Positions 44,024-53,733 of a stretch of DNA of 64,000 bases are shown here, piece by piece. Made by a program: the position numbers and the translations under genes. Numbering within the stretch: position 1 is the stretch's first letter; each line of letters opens with the position of its first letter. A model generated the notes under the pieces. That model did not search any database, was not told the DNA's origin, and worked only from the letters and a program-made list of their open reading frames with translations. Source of the stretch: Saccharibacillus soli (lineage in GTDB: Bacteria > Bacillota > Bacilli > Paenibacillales > Paenibacillaceae); NCBI GenBank assembly GCA_002189105.1, contig NIOB01000007.1:186001-250000 (forward strand), read 5' to 3'.

Positions 44024-44713
44024 TTGAGCGGAGATCTGAAACAACTGCAGCACAAACTAGGAATCCAGTTTGCGGACAAGCCTCTGCTTAAACAGGCTTT
44101 CACGCATGCGTCGTACGTCAATGAACACCGGTTCAGCCAACATCACGACAATGAGCGGCTCGAATTTCTGGGCGACGCGGTACTAGAGCTGACGGTGTCG
44201 GAATTTCTCTACAATCGTTTTCCCGGCCGTCCGGAAGGCGAGCTGACCAAGCTGCGTGCGGCGATTGTCTGTGAACCTTCGCTGGTCAAGTTTGCGGAGG
44301 CGCTGAACTTTGGCGCCTACGTACTGCTTGGCAAAGGCGAAGAATTGACAGGCGGCCGCAGCCGCCCTGCACTGCTTGCGGACGTATTTGAATCGTTCGT
44401 GGGAGCGCTGTATCTCGACCAGGGATTGGAAGCGGTTCGATCTTTCCTGGATCGCTATGTATTCCCGGAAGTCGCTTGGGACGGCAAGCTGCAAATGAGC
44501 GACTTCAAGACGGAACTTCAAGAACTGACCCAGCATCACAATCTCGGCGTATTGGAGTACCGGATTGTGGAAGAACGCGGCCCGGCGCATGAGCGCGAGT
44601 TCGTTTCCGAAGTGTATATGGGCGATCGCAGTCTCGGTCGCGGAACCGGGCGTTCCAAGAAGGAAGCCGAACAGCAGGCCGCAGCTGCGGCGCTGGAGAC
44701 GCTAAAATTGTAA
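44024..44713 (+). CDS. rnc: Ribonuclease III
   Basis: 229 residues. The catalytic signature [20 protein letters not shown] is complete, with the second acidic cluster in [17 protein letters not shown], followed by a dsRNA-binding domain (about 155-227, [29 protein letters not shown]). TTG start eight bases after AAGGAG. It cleaves rRNA precursors and structured mRNAs, and lies 12 bases after fabF. Confidence 0.97.
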   Translation: MSGDLKQLQHKLGIQFADKPLLKQAFTHASYVNEHRFSQHHDNERLEFLGDAVLELTVSEFLYNRFPGRPEGELTKLRAAIVCEPSLVKFAEALNFGAYVLLGKGEELTGGRSRPALLADVFESFVGALYLDQGLEAVRSFLDRYVFPEVAWDGKLQMSDFKTELQELTQHHNLGVLEYRIVEERGPAHEREFVSEVYMGDRSLGRGTGRSKKEAEQQAAAAALETLKL

Positions 44714-44721
44714 TACAAGTG

Positions 44722-44795
44722 AAGAGCAAAGAGCGGCCGCATGTTCGACATCCGGGATGATCCCGATTTGCCCGTGCCGCTTTTTGCTCTTTTCT
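44722..44795 (+). terminator. long terminator hairpin after rnc
   Basis: A 16-bp stem (44722-44737 with 44776-44791, one G-U) closes a loop of 38 bases with a smaller CCGGGAT-type hairpin inside, followed by TTTTC and an AT-rich stretch. It ends the fab-rnc transcript before smc. Confidence 0.85.
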
Positions 44796-44847
44796 TATTT
44801 TAAAAGCTTGCGAGGATCAAGACTACAAGGGGAGGTGAGGGCCGGTC

Positions 44848-47800
44848 ATGTACTTAAAACGGATCGAACTCGCCGGATTCAAATCGTTCGCCGACAAAAC
44901 GGAGATGGAATTTGTGCGTGGAATCACCGCAGTTGTCGGCCCGAACGGAAGCGGAAAAAGTAATATCTCTGATGGCATCCGCTGGGTTCTGGGGGAACAA
45001 AGCGCGAAAAGCCTCAGAGGTGGCAAAATGGAAGACATCATCTTCGCCGGCAGCGATGCGCGTAAAGCGGTCAATTATGGCGAGGTTTCACTGACGCTCG
45101 ATAATACCGACCATGCCCTGCCGCTGGACTTTTCCGAAGTGACCGTCACACGGCGTGTTCACCGAAGTGGAGACAGCGAATATTTAATTAATCGCCAGCC
45201 GTGCCGATTGAAGGATATTACGGAGCTGTTCATGGATACGGGGATTGGTAAAGAAGCGTATTCGATCATCGGTCAAGGCCGAATCGAAGAGATTCTGAGT
45301 ACCCGTTCGGAAGATCGCCGGGGCATTTTTGAAGAAGCATCGGGAATCGTCAAATACAAATCGCGCAAAAAAGAAGCCAATCGCAAATTGGCGGACACCG
45401 AGCAGAATCTGCTGCGGATTCACGATTTGGTCACGGAATTGGAAGATCAGATTAGTCCGCTCAAAGCCCAGGCCGAAAAAGCGCTTCGTTACAAGGAACT
45501 GCGTGAAGAACTCAAAGACAAGGAAATCGCCCTGTTTGTCTATCAAATTGGGGAGATTCACGAAGCCTGGACGGCTGCTTCAGAGAAACTGGCCGAATTT
45601 GAACGGCAGCGTCTGCGTCTGGCCGAGATTGTTGATGAGCATGATCGTACACTGAGCGGTGACCGTGAGGCTCTCCGGGCCGTTGAAGTGGAGATTGAAG
45701 AACTGCAAGGACGTCTGCTGCGCTATAGTGAGTTGTCCGAGAAGTCGGAAGGATACGCACAGCTGCTGGAAGAACGTCGGCGCAATCTGGAGCAGTCCCG
45801 GGAACAGCTGCAAGAAGCCATCGAAAATGAAGGCGAACGTTTCGATCAGCGCAAACAGGAGACGTTGTTCGTTCAGAACAAGCTGGACGGCGCACGGATC
45901 GAACTGGAGCGCCTGCGTTCCGAGCTGTCGGCTGAACAAGCCAAGCTGACGGGCGTGACCGAAGGCATCAGTCACGAACAGGAAGAAGCGCTCAAGGGCG
46001 AACTGCTTGAACTTATGAATAAAATGGCTCAGACCCGCAACGAGATTCGTTATGCCGATCAGCAGAAGGAAGGCGTCATGCGGCGAATGAACCGCGTGGA
46101 TGAAGAGTCCGGACGCTGGGAAGCGGAGAAGCAGCGCCTGGAGCAGGAGCATGCACAGCGCAAATCAGCGCTGGAAAAAGCTGCGGAAGAGATCGCCGAG
46201 ATGCGACGGTCTTACATCGCAGAGAGCGAACAGCTCCATAAGCTGCAAAAAACGGCTTCGGATAGTTCGGCTTCCGCCCGAAAGTGGGAACAAAAACGCG
46301 AAGCCCGCGTCTCTCGCCGGGATACGATGCAGGAGATGCAGGAAGACTTTGAAGGCTTTATGGTTGGGGTCAAAGAAGTGCTCAAAGCTTCGCGCGACCG
46401 GCGGCTCGAAGGCGTACACGGCGCAGTGGCGGAACTGATGACGGTTCCGCAGCAGGTCGAAACCGCCATCGAGACGGCGCTGGGCGCTTCCCTCCAGCAT
46501 GTCGTCATGGAGAACGAGGCGGTATCCCGCCAGGCAATCGCTTATCTCAAGCAGCGCCAATTGGGTCGGGCGACCTTCCTGCCGCTGGACGTTATCCGTC
46601 CACGGCATATCTCCGAAGCCGATAAACGCGCGGCCAGCTCCGCGGAAGGCTTCGTCGGCATTGGAGCCGAACTCGTTCAGGCCGACGAACGATACGCCGG
46701 CATCATCGGCAGCCTCCTGGGCGGCCTCGTAGTGGCCGAGACCCTGGAGGACGCGAATAGAATCGCGTCCCGGCTGAATTACCGTTACCGCGTGGTTACG
46801 CTGGACGGCGATCTGGTCAACGCCGGTGGCTCCATGACCGGCGGCAGCCAGAACCGCCGAGGCGGCAGCCTCCTCGGGCGCAAGCGCGCGTTGGAGCAGC
46901 TTGATCGGGAGATCAAGGAGAGCGAACGCGAGATCGCGCGGCTGACGCGCGAAGAGCGCGAGAGCGGCGAGCTGGCTGCCGCCAGCGAACAGCGGCTGTC
47001 GGCGCTGCGCGAGCGGGGGGATACCCTGCGCGCGGAGCAGCAGCGCCTGGACGGGGAACTCAAGCAGACCGAACATGGTCTGCGGCACGTCAACGAGCAG
47101 TTCGCCCTGCATGGCGAAGAGCGCTCCGGCTACCATGAGGAGCTGGAGAACGCGGGCGAGAGCCGCAAGAAGGCGGAAGAGAAGCTCAAAGAGCTGGAAG
47201 CTGAAGAAGTGGCGACCCGGCAGGCCATCGCCGCTGCGGAATTTGCACGCAAAGCGAGCGAATCGGCGAAGGAAGAGCTTCAGGGTGTGCTGACGGAGCT
47301 GCGCGTTCAGGAGAGCCGTCTGCTTCAGGAGACGGCTTCGCTGGAAGAACGGTTGAGCCGACTGAGCGAAGAGACCGGCACGGTCTCGGGACAGTTGGCG
47401 GATCGGCGCAAGATGCTCCGCGCCGCGGAAGCGGAACTCGCGGCGAATCGCCGGGACGCCGAAGATCATGTGCGCGAGCTGCAAGAAGCCAAAGAGCGCA
47501 AGAGCGGCACGCAGGAGACGCTGGAGCAGAAGCGAGGCGAACGTGCCGAGCGTCAGCGCAAGCTGGAAGAGCGGGAGCAGGAGACACACAAACAGCGCAG
47601 TGAGCTGAAGGTAGTCGAAGACAGCATTCGCCATACCGAGATTCAGGCGACCCGTCTGGATGTCGAGCTGGAGAACACGCTTCAGAAGCTGACCGAGGAA
47701 TACGAGATTGGTTATGAGCTGGCGAAGCAGCGTTATGCGCTGCCGGAAGATCCGGAATCCGCACGTCTGGACGTGCGCGAGATCAAGCGCAAGATTACGA

Positions 47801-48417
47801 TGCTGGGCGAAGTGAACCTGGGCGCGATCGAAGAATATGAGCGAGTCAGCGAACGGTATACGTTCCTGAGCGATCAGAAAAACGATCTGATGGAAGCCAA
47901 GGCGCAGCTCTACCTGGTCATCCGAGAGATGGACGACGAGATGTCCAAGCGCTTCAAGATGACGTTTGACGCCATCCGCCGGCAGTTTGGCACCGTATTC
48001 TCGAAGCTGTTTGGCGGCGGGCGTGCCGATCTGGTACTGCTGGACCCTGAACATCTGCTGGACACGGGCATCGACATCGTGGCGCAGCCTCCGGGCAAGA
48101 AACTGCAAAATCTTCAGCTGTTATCTGGCGGTGAACGTGCGCTGACGGCAATGGCGCTGCTGTTTGCCATTCTGCATGTCAAGCCGGTTCCGTTCTGCGT
48201 GCTGGATGAAGTGGAAGCGGCGCTTGATGAGGCGAATGTGACCCGTTTTGCCCAGTATCTGAGAGAGTTTGCGGAGCAGACGCAGTTTATCGTGGTCACC
48301 CACCGCAAAGGCACCATGGAAGAAGCTGATGTGCTGTATGGGGTGACGATGGAAGAAGGCGGCGTATCCAAGCTGGTCTCGGTGCGTTTGGAAGACGAAG
48401 AGGTCGGAATTGCCTGA
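44848..48417 (+). CDS. smc: Chromosome segregation protein SMC
   Basis: 1189 residues, the usual SMC size. The N-terminal head has Walker A GPNGSGKSNISDGIRWVLG; two long coiled coils (about 170-500 and 670-1000) flank a hinge (about 510-660, with GRATFLPLD and AGSLL-type glycine motifs); the C-terminal head has signature LLSGGERALTAMALLFAI and Walker B FCVLDEVEAALDEANV. It forms the condensin ring with ScpA/ScpB. GGGGAGGTGAG lies before the ATG. Long antisense frames inside this gene are artefacts of biased codon use. Confidence 0.98.
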   Translation: MYLKRIELAGFKSFADKTEMEFVRGITAVVGPNGSGKSNISDGIRWVLGEQSAKSLRGGKMEDIIFAGSDARKAVNYGEVSLTLDNTDHALPLDFSEVTVTRRVHRSGDSEYLINRQPCRLKDITELFMDTGIGKEAYSIIGQGRIEEILSTRSEDRRGIFEEASGIVKYKSRKKEANRKLADTEQNLLRIHDLVTELEDQISPLKAQAEKALRYKELREELKDKEIALFVYQIGEIHEAWTAASEKLAEFERQRLRLAEIVDEHDRTLSGDREALRAVEVEIEELQGRLLRYSELSEKSEGYAQLLEERRRNLEQSREQLQEAIENEGERFDQRKQETLFVQNKLDGARIELERLRSELSAEQAKLTGVTEGISHEQEEALKGELLELMNKMAQTRNEIRYADQQKEGVMRRMNRVDEESGRWEAEKQRLEQEHAQRKSALEKAAEEIAEMRRSYIAESEQLHKLQKTASDSSASARKWEQKREARVSRRDTMQEMQEDFEGFMVGVKEVLKASRDRRLEGVHGAVAELMTVPQQVETAIETALGASLQHVVMENEAVSRQAIAYLKQRQLGRATFLPLDVIRPRHISEADKRAASSAEGFVGIGAELVQADERYAGIIGSLLGGLVVAETLEDANRIASRLNYRYRVVTLDGDLVNAGGSMTGGSQNRRGGSLLGRKRALEQLDREIKESEREIARLTREERESGELAAASEQRLSALRERGDTLRAEQQRLDGELKQTEHGLRHVNEQFALHGEERSGYHEELENAGESRKKAEEKLKELEAEEVATRQAIAAAEFARKASESAKEELQGVLTELRVQESRLLQETASLEERLSRLSEETGTVSGQLADRRKMLRAAEAELAANRRDAEDHVRELQEAKERKSGTQETLEQKRGERAERQRKLEEREQETHKQRSELKVVEDSIRHTEIQATRLDVELENTLQKLTEEYEIGYELAKQRYALPEDPESARLDVREIKRKITMLGEVNLGAIEEYERVSERYTFLSDQKNDLMEAKAQLYLVIREMDDEMSKRFKMTFDAIRRQFGTVFSKLFGGGRADLVLLDPEHLLDTGIDIVAQPPGKKLQNLQLLSGGERALTAMALLFAILHVKPVPFCVLDEVEAALDEANVTRFAQYLREFAEQTQFIVVTHRKGTMEEADVLYGVTMEEGGVSKLVSVRLEDEEVGIA

Positions 48418-48482
48418 TGATTCGCTCATTCGCTTAAATACGGGATCAAATCGAATAACTGACGACTGGAGGAATTACAAGC

Positions 48483-49496
48483 ATGAGCTTTTTTCGTAAG
48501 CTGAGAGATAGTATTGCGGGCAAGACTGAAGAAGTCACCAAACAGTTTAAGGATGGACTGGAGAAGACGCGCAAGGGGTTCGTGGAACGCGTCTCCAATC
48601 TGATGGTTCGCCGTCGCAAGATCGATGAGGAGTTCTATGAAGAATTGGAAGAAATCCTGATCGGGGCGGACGTTGGCGTCAACACGGTCATGACGTTGAT
48701 CGACGATCTGCGTGCCGAAGTCAAAAAGCGCCGCCTGAGCGACGCCAGCGAGCTGCGCCCTGTGCTGTCGGAGAAGCTGATTGAGCTGCTGCGCGGTGAA
48801 CAGGATAACTCACTCAAGATGAACCCGGACGGCCTGACGGTCATTTTGTTTGTCGGCGTCAATGGCGTGGGCAAGACAACTACCATCGGCAAGCTGGCGC
48901 ACAAGTTCAAGAGTGAAGGCAAAAAGGTTCTGCTCGCGGCTGGCGACACATTCCGTGCAGGAGCGATCGAGCAGTTGGAAGTCTGGGGTACTCGAACTGG
49001 CGTGGAAGTCATCAAGCACAGCGCCGGTTCCGATCCTGCGGCTGTCATGTTCGACGCCGTGCAGGCCGCCAAGCAGCGTCGTGCCGACGTGCTGATCTGC
49101 GATACGGCAGGTCGTTTGCAGAACAAGTCCAATCTGATGGATGAGCTGAACAAGATTTTCCGCGTGATTCAGCGTGAAGTTCCTGACGCGCCGCATGAAG
49201 TGCTGATGGTGCTGGATGCAACGACGGGGCAGAATGCGCTGAGCCAAGCCAAGCTGTTTGGTGAAAAAAGCGGCGTAACCGGTCTTGTACTGACCAAACT
49301 CGATGGTACAGCCAAGGGCGGCATCGTGGTAGCGATCCGTCAGGAGCTGAATATTCCGGTTAAGCTGGTCGGACTCGGCGAGAAGATGGAAGACTTGCAG
49401 GAATTCGATTCCGAACAATTCGTCCATGCGCTGTTCGCCGGTCTGATCGAAGAAGAACTGGTCGAAGAGAACGAGGAACCGAAACAGCCTGAATAA
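48483..49496 (+). CDS. ftsY: Signal recognition particle receptor FtsY
   Basis: 337 residues: N and G domains of an SRP GTPase with P-loop GVNGVGKTTTIGKLAHK, DTAGRLQNK and TKLDGTAKGG. The acidic A domain is short, as in Firmicutes; the extreme C-terminus is acidic instead. It docks the SRP (Ffh, encoded at 51082) at the membrane. GGAGG precedes the ATG. It follows smc after 65 bases. Confidence 0.97.
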   Translation: MSFFRKLRDSIAGKTEEVTKQFKDGLEKTRKGFVERVSNLMVRRRKIDEEFYEELEEILIGADVGVNTVMTLIDDLRAEVKKRRLSDASELRPVLSEKLIELLRGEQDNSLKMNPDGLTVILFVGVNGVGKTTTIGKLAHKFKSEGKKVLLAAGDTFRAGAIEQLEVWGTRTGVEVIKHSAGSDPAAVMFDAVQAAKQRRADVLICDTAGRLQNKSNLMDELNKIFRVIQREVPDAPHEVLMVLDATTGQNALSQAKLFGEKSGVTGLVLTKLDGTAKGGIVVAIRQELNIPVKLVGLGEKMEDLQEFDSEQFVHALFAGLIEEELVEENEEPKQPE

Positions 49497-49533
49497 GGTC
49501 TGCAAGGGAATCGCTGCTCTACAAAGGAATCAC

Positions 49534-49578
49534 AACGGTCTTTTCGCGCAGTATCAATCGCGGAAGGGCCGTTTTTTT
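49534..49578 (+). terminator. Rho-independent terminator after ftsY
   Basis: A 15-bp stem AACGGTCTTTTCGCG/CGCGGAAGGGCCGTT with several G-U pairs, followed by seven T. It ends the smc-ftsY transcript. Confidence 0.88.
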
Positions 49579-49718
49579 AATTTGGCAGGTTCGTTTGTTC
49601 CCCCGATGGAAGGTGGCAAAATTGGGTCACAGCCGTTATAATCGAATTATGAGTTTTTACAAGAAAACGGACGGTTTTTCAGAAAACAGGTCTGATGGAG
49701 AAAGGGAGGAATGTTCAT

Positions 49719-50360
49719 ATGGCGAATACGCATACGTATTCCCGACGTGAAGAAGTGGCCAATGCGGTCACACACGGCATAGGAGCGGCTCTGAGTGTGG
49801 CGGCGCTTGTGCTTTTGATCGTTTTTGCCAGTATCAAAGGAAACGCCTGGCATGTGGTCAGCTTTACGGTGTACGGGGTGACCATGCTGCTGCTGTACAT
49901 GAACTCGACGCTTGTGCACAGCTTCAAGGAAGGGAAAGTCAAGGACTTCTTCGAGTTCATGGACCATTCCTCCATTTATCTGTTTATCGCCGGGACGTAC
50001 ACGCCGTTTCTGCTGACCGCCATTCGCGGCCCGCTGGGCTGGACACTGTTCGGTCTGGTCTGGGGCATCGCCATCGGCGGTGTGATCTTCAAGGCCTTTT
50101 TCGTCAAAAAGTTCCTGTTTATGTCCACGATCTTCTATCTATTGATGGGTTGGCTGATCGTACTCGCCTGGGGTGCCCTGAAGCTTACGGTACCTACCGA
50201 GGGTTTGAACCTGCTGGTCGCAGGCGGCCTGATGTATACGATAGGCACGATCTTCTATGTATGGCGTGGATTCCGTTATCATCATGCGATCTGGCATTTG
50301 TTCGTACTGGCGGGAAGTATTCTTCATTTCTTCTCGATCTTGATGTATCTGCTTCCTTAA
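49719..50360 (+). CDS. trhA: PAQR family membrane homeostasis protein TrhA (hemolysin III-like)
   Basis: 213 residues from ATG 49719 with GGGAGG upstream; the longer frame from 49695 is not favoured. Seven hydrophobic segments and the family motifs are present: EEVANAVTHGIGAAL (segment 1), STLVHSF, DHSSIYLFIAGTYTP and C-terminal HHAIWHLFVLAGSILHF, whose His/Asp/Ser residues are zinc-site candidates. The family influences membrane fluidity; hemolytic activity is not implied. It sits between ftsY and ylxM, which are adjacent in many relatives. Confidence 0.92.
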   Translation: MANTHTYSRREEVANAVTHGIGAALSVAALVLLIVFASIKGNAWHVVSFTVYGVTMLLLYMNSTLVHSFKEGKVKDFFEFMDHSSIYLFIAGTYTPFLLTAIRGPLGWTLFGLVWGIAIGGVIFKAFFVKKFLFMSTIFYLLMGWLIVLAWGALKLTVPTEGLNLLVAGGLMYTIGTIFYVWRGFRYHHAIWHLFVLAGSILHFFSILMYLLP

Positions 50361-50561
50361 AAAGCTTTCCCGAAATCACTGAAGCGACTCCAATCAAAGG
50401 GTTCAAAGTCGGATGCTTCAAGCGAGTTTGAATCCTATCCAGGGAGCGATCCAACCGAATTTGGAAAAGCCCGCTTCTCCGAACAAATCCTTTAAATCTC
50501 TTCTGAATTTCTGCACGAAAATGATTTTTCACAAACCTCTGAAGATGTTAAGCCTAAACGC

Positions 50562-50590
50562 TTGACATCTTCTTTTGTTTTCGGTATGAT
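50562..50590 (+). promoter_or_regulatory. sigma-A promoter of the ylxM-ffh operon
   Basis: Perfect TTGACA (50562-50567), 17 bases, TATGAT (50585-50590), about 55 bases before ylxM. It drives ylxM, ffh and probably rpsP onward. The rest of the 285-base gap (50361-50645) holds nothing recognisable. Confidence 0.88.
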
Positions 50591-50645
50591 AGGGAACGTT
50601 GATCGGTGTGTAAAGTGTTTTTCCTTGACGAGAGGAGCGTTCGCA

Positions 50646-51002
50646 ATGACACAGGAAACCCGTTTGGAGAAGACGAATCGGATCAACCTGCTGTTCGCTT
50701 TTTACGAACGACTCTTGACGGAGAAGCAGCAGACCTTCCTGAAGTATTATTTCCACGACGACTTCTCGCTTGGCGAGATCGCAGCGGAATTTGAGATTAG
50801 CCGCCAGGCGGTGTATGAACATATCAAGCGGGCCGAGCAGACGCTGGAGAATTATGAAGCGAAGCTTGAACTGCTGCGGAGACATGAGAGCCGCATGCAC
50901 GAGATCCGCGAACTGGAAGCCTTGTCTGAAGCCGAAGGGCTGCCAGAAGAGATCCAGAGCAAACTTGGCGTGATCGCCGGTAAGCTGCAAGCGCTGGAAT
51001 AG
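50646..51002 (+). CDS. ylxM: YlxM family DNA-binding protein
   Basis: 118 residues from ATG 50646, eight bases after GAGGAG. The helix-turn-helix region [29 protein letters not shown] resembles sigma-70 region 4, and the start [17 protein letters not shown] is typical. It always lies before ffh and is thought to assist the SRP; its mechanism is not settled. The promoter is immediately upstream. Confidence 0.95.
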   Translation: MTQETRLEKTNRINLLFAFYERLLTEKQQTFLKYYFHDDFSLGEIAAEFEISRQAVYEHIKRAEQTLENYEAKLELLRRHESRMHEIRELEALSEAEGLPEEIQSKLGVIAGKLQALE

Positions 51003-51081
51003 CGCTGCGCTGTGCAAATTCGATTATACAGTACCGTTCGATATATAATAGTAGAGAAACAAACGGGACGGGGGTGAACGT

Positions 51082-52458
51082 ATGGCATTTGAAGGATTAA
51101 CAACCAGACTTCAGAACGTATTTGGCAAACTTCGGGGCAAAGGCAAGATTTCTGAAGACGATGTTGCTGAAGCAATGCGCGAAGTCCGACTGGCCCTGCT
51201 GGAAGCGGACGTCAACTTCAAAGTCGTCAAAGATTTTATCTCCAAGGTAAAAGAAAAGGCGCTGGGGAAAGAAGTAACGGAAAGCTTTACACCGGGCATG
51301 GTTATCATCGACATCGTCAACAAGGAATTGACCGAGTTGATGGGGGGTACCCAGTCGAAGCTGAACAAAAACACAAGGCCGCCAACCGTCATCATGATGG
51401 CCGGCTTGCAGGGTGCCGGTAAGACGACAACAACCGGCAAACTGGCGAAGATGCTTCAGAAGCAGGGCAGCCGCCCGCTGCTGATCGCGGGTGACATTTA
51501 CCGCCCGGCGGCGATCAAGCAGCTCCAGGTGCTCGGCGAACAGCTGAACGTTCCGGTGTTCTCACTGGGCGATCAAGTCAGCCCGGTCGAGATTGCCCGC
51601 AAGGGTCTTCAGGAAGCCAAGGACAAAGGCCATGACTATGTGATTATCGATACCGCAGGTCGCCTGCATATCGATGAGCAGCTTATGGATGAGCTGAAGC
51701 AGATTCATTTGGAGACCAAGCCGGATGAGGTGCTGCTGGTCGTAGACGCCATGACCGGTCAAGACGCGGTCAACGTCGCGCAGAGCTTTAATGAACAGCT
51801 CACCCTGACAGGGGTTGTGCTGACGAAGCTCGATGGCGATACTCGTGGTGGTGCGGCGCTGTCGGTTAAGGCCGTCACAGGCTGTCCAATCAAGTTCATC
51901 TCACTGGGTGAAAAACTTGATGCCCTTGAGCCTTTCCATCCGGAGCGGATGGCTTCACGAATTCTCGGAATGGGCGACATGCTGTCGCTGATCGAGAAGG
52001 CGCAGGCCGGGATCGATGAGAAGAAAGCGAAAGAAATGGAACGCAAGATGCGTAACGCGGAATTTACTTTCGATGACTTCCTGGAACAGATGGAGCAGGT
52101 CAAGCAGCTTGGACCGCTCGATCAGATCATGGACATGATCCCCGGTATGAACAAGATGAAGCAGAAGACAGACCTGAAGGTCGATGACAAGCAGGTCGGC
52201 CGAATCGAAGCAATCGTCCATTCCATGACGAGCGCGGAGAAACAGGCACCGGACATCATCAATCACAGCCGTCGGAAGCGGATTGCGGCAGGCAGCGGAA
52301 CGTCGCTGGCTGAGGTCAATCGTCTGATTAAGCAGTTCGACGAGATGAAGAAGATGATGAAGCAGCTTTCTGGCATGATGGACCCTAAGGGTGGCAAGAA
52401 CAAAGCCATGAAGCAAATGCAGAAGATGAGCAAGGGCATGAGGTTCCCGTTCCGTTAA
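51082..52458 (+). CDS. ffh: Signal recognition particle protein Ffh
   Basis: 458 residues with N, G and M domains. G domain: GLQGAGKTTTTGKLAKM, DTAGRLHIDEQ, TKLDGDTRGGAAL. The C-terminal M domain is methionine-rich (KMMKQLSGMMDPK) and binds the 4.5S/6S SRP RNA and signal peptides. It works with FtsY to target membrane proteins. GGGGGTGA precedes the ATG. It follows ylxM by 79 bases. Confidence 0.98.
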   Translation: MAFEGLTTRLQNVFGKLRGKGKISEDDVAEAMREVRLALLEADVNFKVVKDFISKVKEKALGKEVTESFTPGMVIIDIVNKELTELMGGTQSKLNKNTRPPTVIMMAGLQGAGKTTTTGKLAKMLQKQGSRPLLIAGDIYRPAAIKQLQVLGEQLNVPVFSLGDQVSPVEIARKGLQEAKDKGHDYVIIDTAGRLHIDEQLMDELKQIHLETKPDEVLLVVDAMTGQDAVNVAQSFNEQLTLTGVVLTKLDGDTRGGAALSVKAVTGCPIKFISLGEKLDALEPFHPERMASRILGMGDMLSLIEKAQAGIDEKKAKEMERKMRNAEFTFDDFLEQMEQVKQLGPLDQIMDMIPGMNKMKQKTDLKVDDKQVGRIEAIVHSMTSAEKQAPDIINHSRRKRIAAGSGTSLAEVNRLIKQFDEMKKMMKQLSGMMDPKGGKNKAMKQMQKMSKGMRFPFR

Positions 52459-52568
52459 GCGGAACTGGAACATTCTATAAAGGCCTTAGGGCCGCCGCGG
52501 CATCTAGTCCTTGTCAACACTAGTTGAAAGACTTGTACGCCGTTTATTTCTTGAAGGAGGTGATTTTC

Positions 52569-52841
52569 GTGGCAACTCGTATTCGTCTGAAGCGCATGGG
52601 TGCGCATAAAGCGCCTTTCTATCGTATCGTGGTATCGGATTCCCGTTCCCCGCGTGATGGACGCTTTATCGAAGAGATTGGTTACTACAACCCGGTCGCT
52701 GAACCGCAAGTAGTAAACATCAACGAAGAAAAAGCTCTGGCTTGGCTGCAAACTGGCGCGCAAGCGTCTGATACTGTTCGCAACCTGCTGAGCAAAGCTG
52801 GAATCATGAAGAAATTCCATGAATCCAAACTGCAAAAATAA
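52569..52841 (+). CDS. rpsP: 30S ribosomal protein S16
   Basis: 90 residues from GTG 52569 ([21 protein letters not shown]), just after a perfect AAGGAGGTGA at 52554-52563. The phrase [12 protein letters not shown] is diagnostic. The longer upstream frame is not used. Cotranscription with ffh upstream and khpA downstream is likely from the short gaps. Confidence 0.98.
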   Translation: MATRIRLKRMGAHKAPFYRIVVSDSRSPRDGRFIEEIGYYNPVAEPQVVNINEEKALAWLQTGAQASDTVRNLLSKAGIMKKFHESKLQK

Positions 52842-52864
52842 GACAGTGACTCGGAGGGGTTGAC

Positions 52865-53095
52865 ATGGAACAGTTAGTAGCGGTTATCGCAAAAGCTCTG
52901 GTCGATCATCCGGAAGACGTCAAAGTCCGTACCGTAGAGAAAGAGTCCCTGGTCGTATATGAACTCTCTGTCCATCCCGATGACATCGGTAAGATCATTG
53001 GGAAGCAGGGACGGATCGCCAAGGCGCTGCGTACGGTCGTGACGTCGGCAGCAGTCAAGCTGGATAAGCGGGTAACCGTAGACATCCAGTCCTAA
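52865..53095 (+). CDS. khpA: KH domain RNA-binding protein KhpA (YlqC)
   Basis: 76 residues, a single KH domain with the GxxG loop in IIGKQGRIAKALRTVV. It binds RNA, with KhpB as usual partner, and affects cell size and division in some Firmicutes. GGAGGGG precedes the ATG. It lies 23 bases after rpsP and before rimM, the standard order. Confidence 0.95.
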   Translation: MEQLVAVIAKALVDHPEDVKVRTVEKESLVVYELSVHPDDIGKIIGKQGRIAKALRTVVTSAAVKLDKRVTVDIQS

Positions 53096-53128
53096 AGGGA
53101 GGGCTTACGCTTTCCGGTCTTAAAGATA

Positions 53129-53172
53129 TACGAAAAGGGGTTAGGAGGGTATCTTCCTAGCCCCTTTTCGTA
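53129..53172. repeat. long hairpin between khpA and rimM
   Basis: Arms of 18 bp (53129-53146 with 53155-53172) pair with a single G-U, around an 8-base loop. The T-run lies inside the stem and none follows it, so it is not a normal terminator. It may be an RNase III site, pause site or mRNA-stabilising structure. Confidence 0.7.
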
Positions 53173-53211
53173 CGTAGTGAAGACTTTTATAGGAAAGGAC
53201 GAATCGAACCG

Positions 53212-53733
53212 ATGGAATCCAATTTTTTGAGTGTAGGCAAGGTAGCCAATACGCATGGCGTACGCGGCGAATTGAAGATTTTTCCGTTTACGGACTTCCC
53301 GGAGATCCGTTTTGCCAAGGGCAAAGAGCTGCTGTTTATTTCACCCGAGGATGGCACGCAGCTTAAAGTAAAAGTGATCTCGGCGCGTGAGCAGAAGACG
53401 GTCTTTGTCGTCAAGCTGGAGGGTTTTGACAACATCAATCAGGTTGAGAAGTATAAAGGCTGGGACGTCAAGGTGCCTAGGGAAGAAGCGATTGAAGCTG
53501 AAGAAAACGCCTATTACTTCCACGAAATCATCGGCTGCAAGGTGATGACAACGGAAGGCGAGGAGTTGGGCGTAATCTCGGATATTCTGACGCCGGGCGC
53601 AAACGATGTCTGGGTGATTAAACGCAAGGGCGGCAAGGAACTGCTGATTCCGTTCATTGAAGATATCGTCAAAACGGTTAATATTGCAGAGAAGACCGTC
53701 GAGATCGAAGTCATGGAAGGACTGCTGGACTAA
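53212..53733 (+). CDS. rimM: Ribosome maturation factor RimM
   Basis: 173 residues with the N-terminal beta-barrel ([16 protein letters not shown]) and C-terminal PRC-barrel domain ([44 protein letters not shown]). It assists 30S head assembly by binding S19. The gene is in the usual place before trmD, and its stop overlaps the trmD ATG by one base. A long hairpin lies upstream. Confidence 0.97.
   Translation: MESNFLSVGKVANTHGVRGELKIFPFTDFPEIRFAKGKELLFISPEDGTQLKVKVISAREQKTVFVVKLEGFDNINQVEKYKGWDVKVPREEAIEAEENAYYFHEIIGCKVMTTEGEELGVISDILTPGANDVWVIKRKGGKELLIPFIEDIVKTVNIAEKTVEIEVMEGLLD

Noticed and set aside
42866-44053. 395-codon minus-strand frame opposite fabF
   Set aside because: fabF is complete on the plus strand and the frame has no domain resemblance.
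46165-48108. 647-codon open frame antisense to smc
   Set aside because: The sense strand encodes a complete SMC with all motifs; the antisense frame has no recognisable domain and arises from Glu/Leu/Arg-rich coiled-coil codons.
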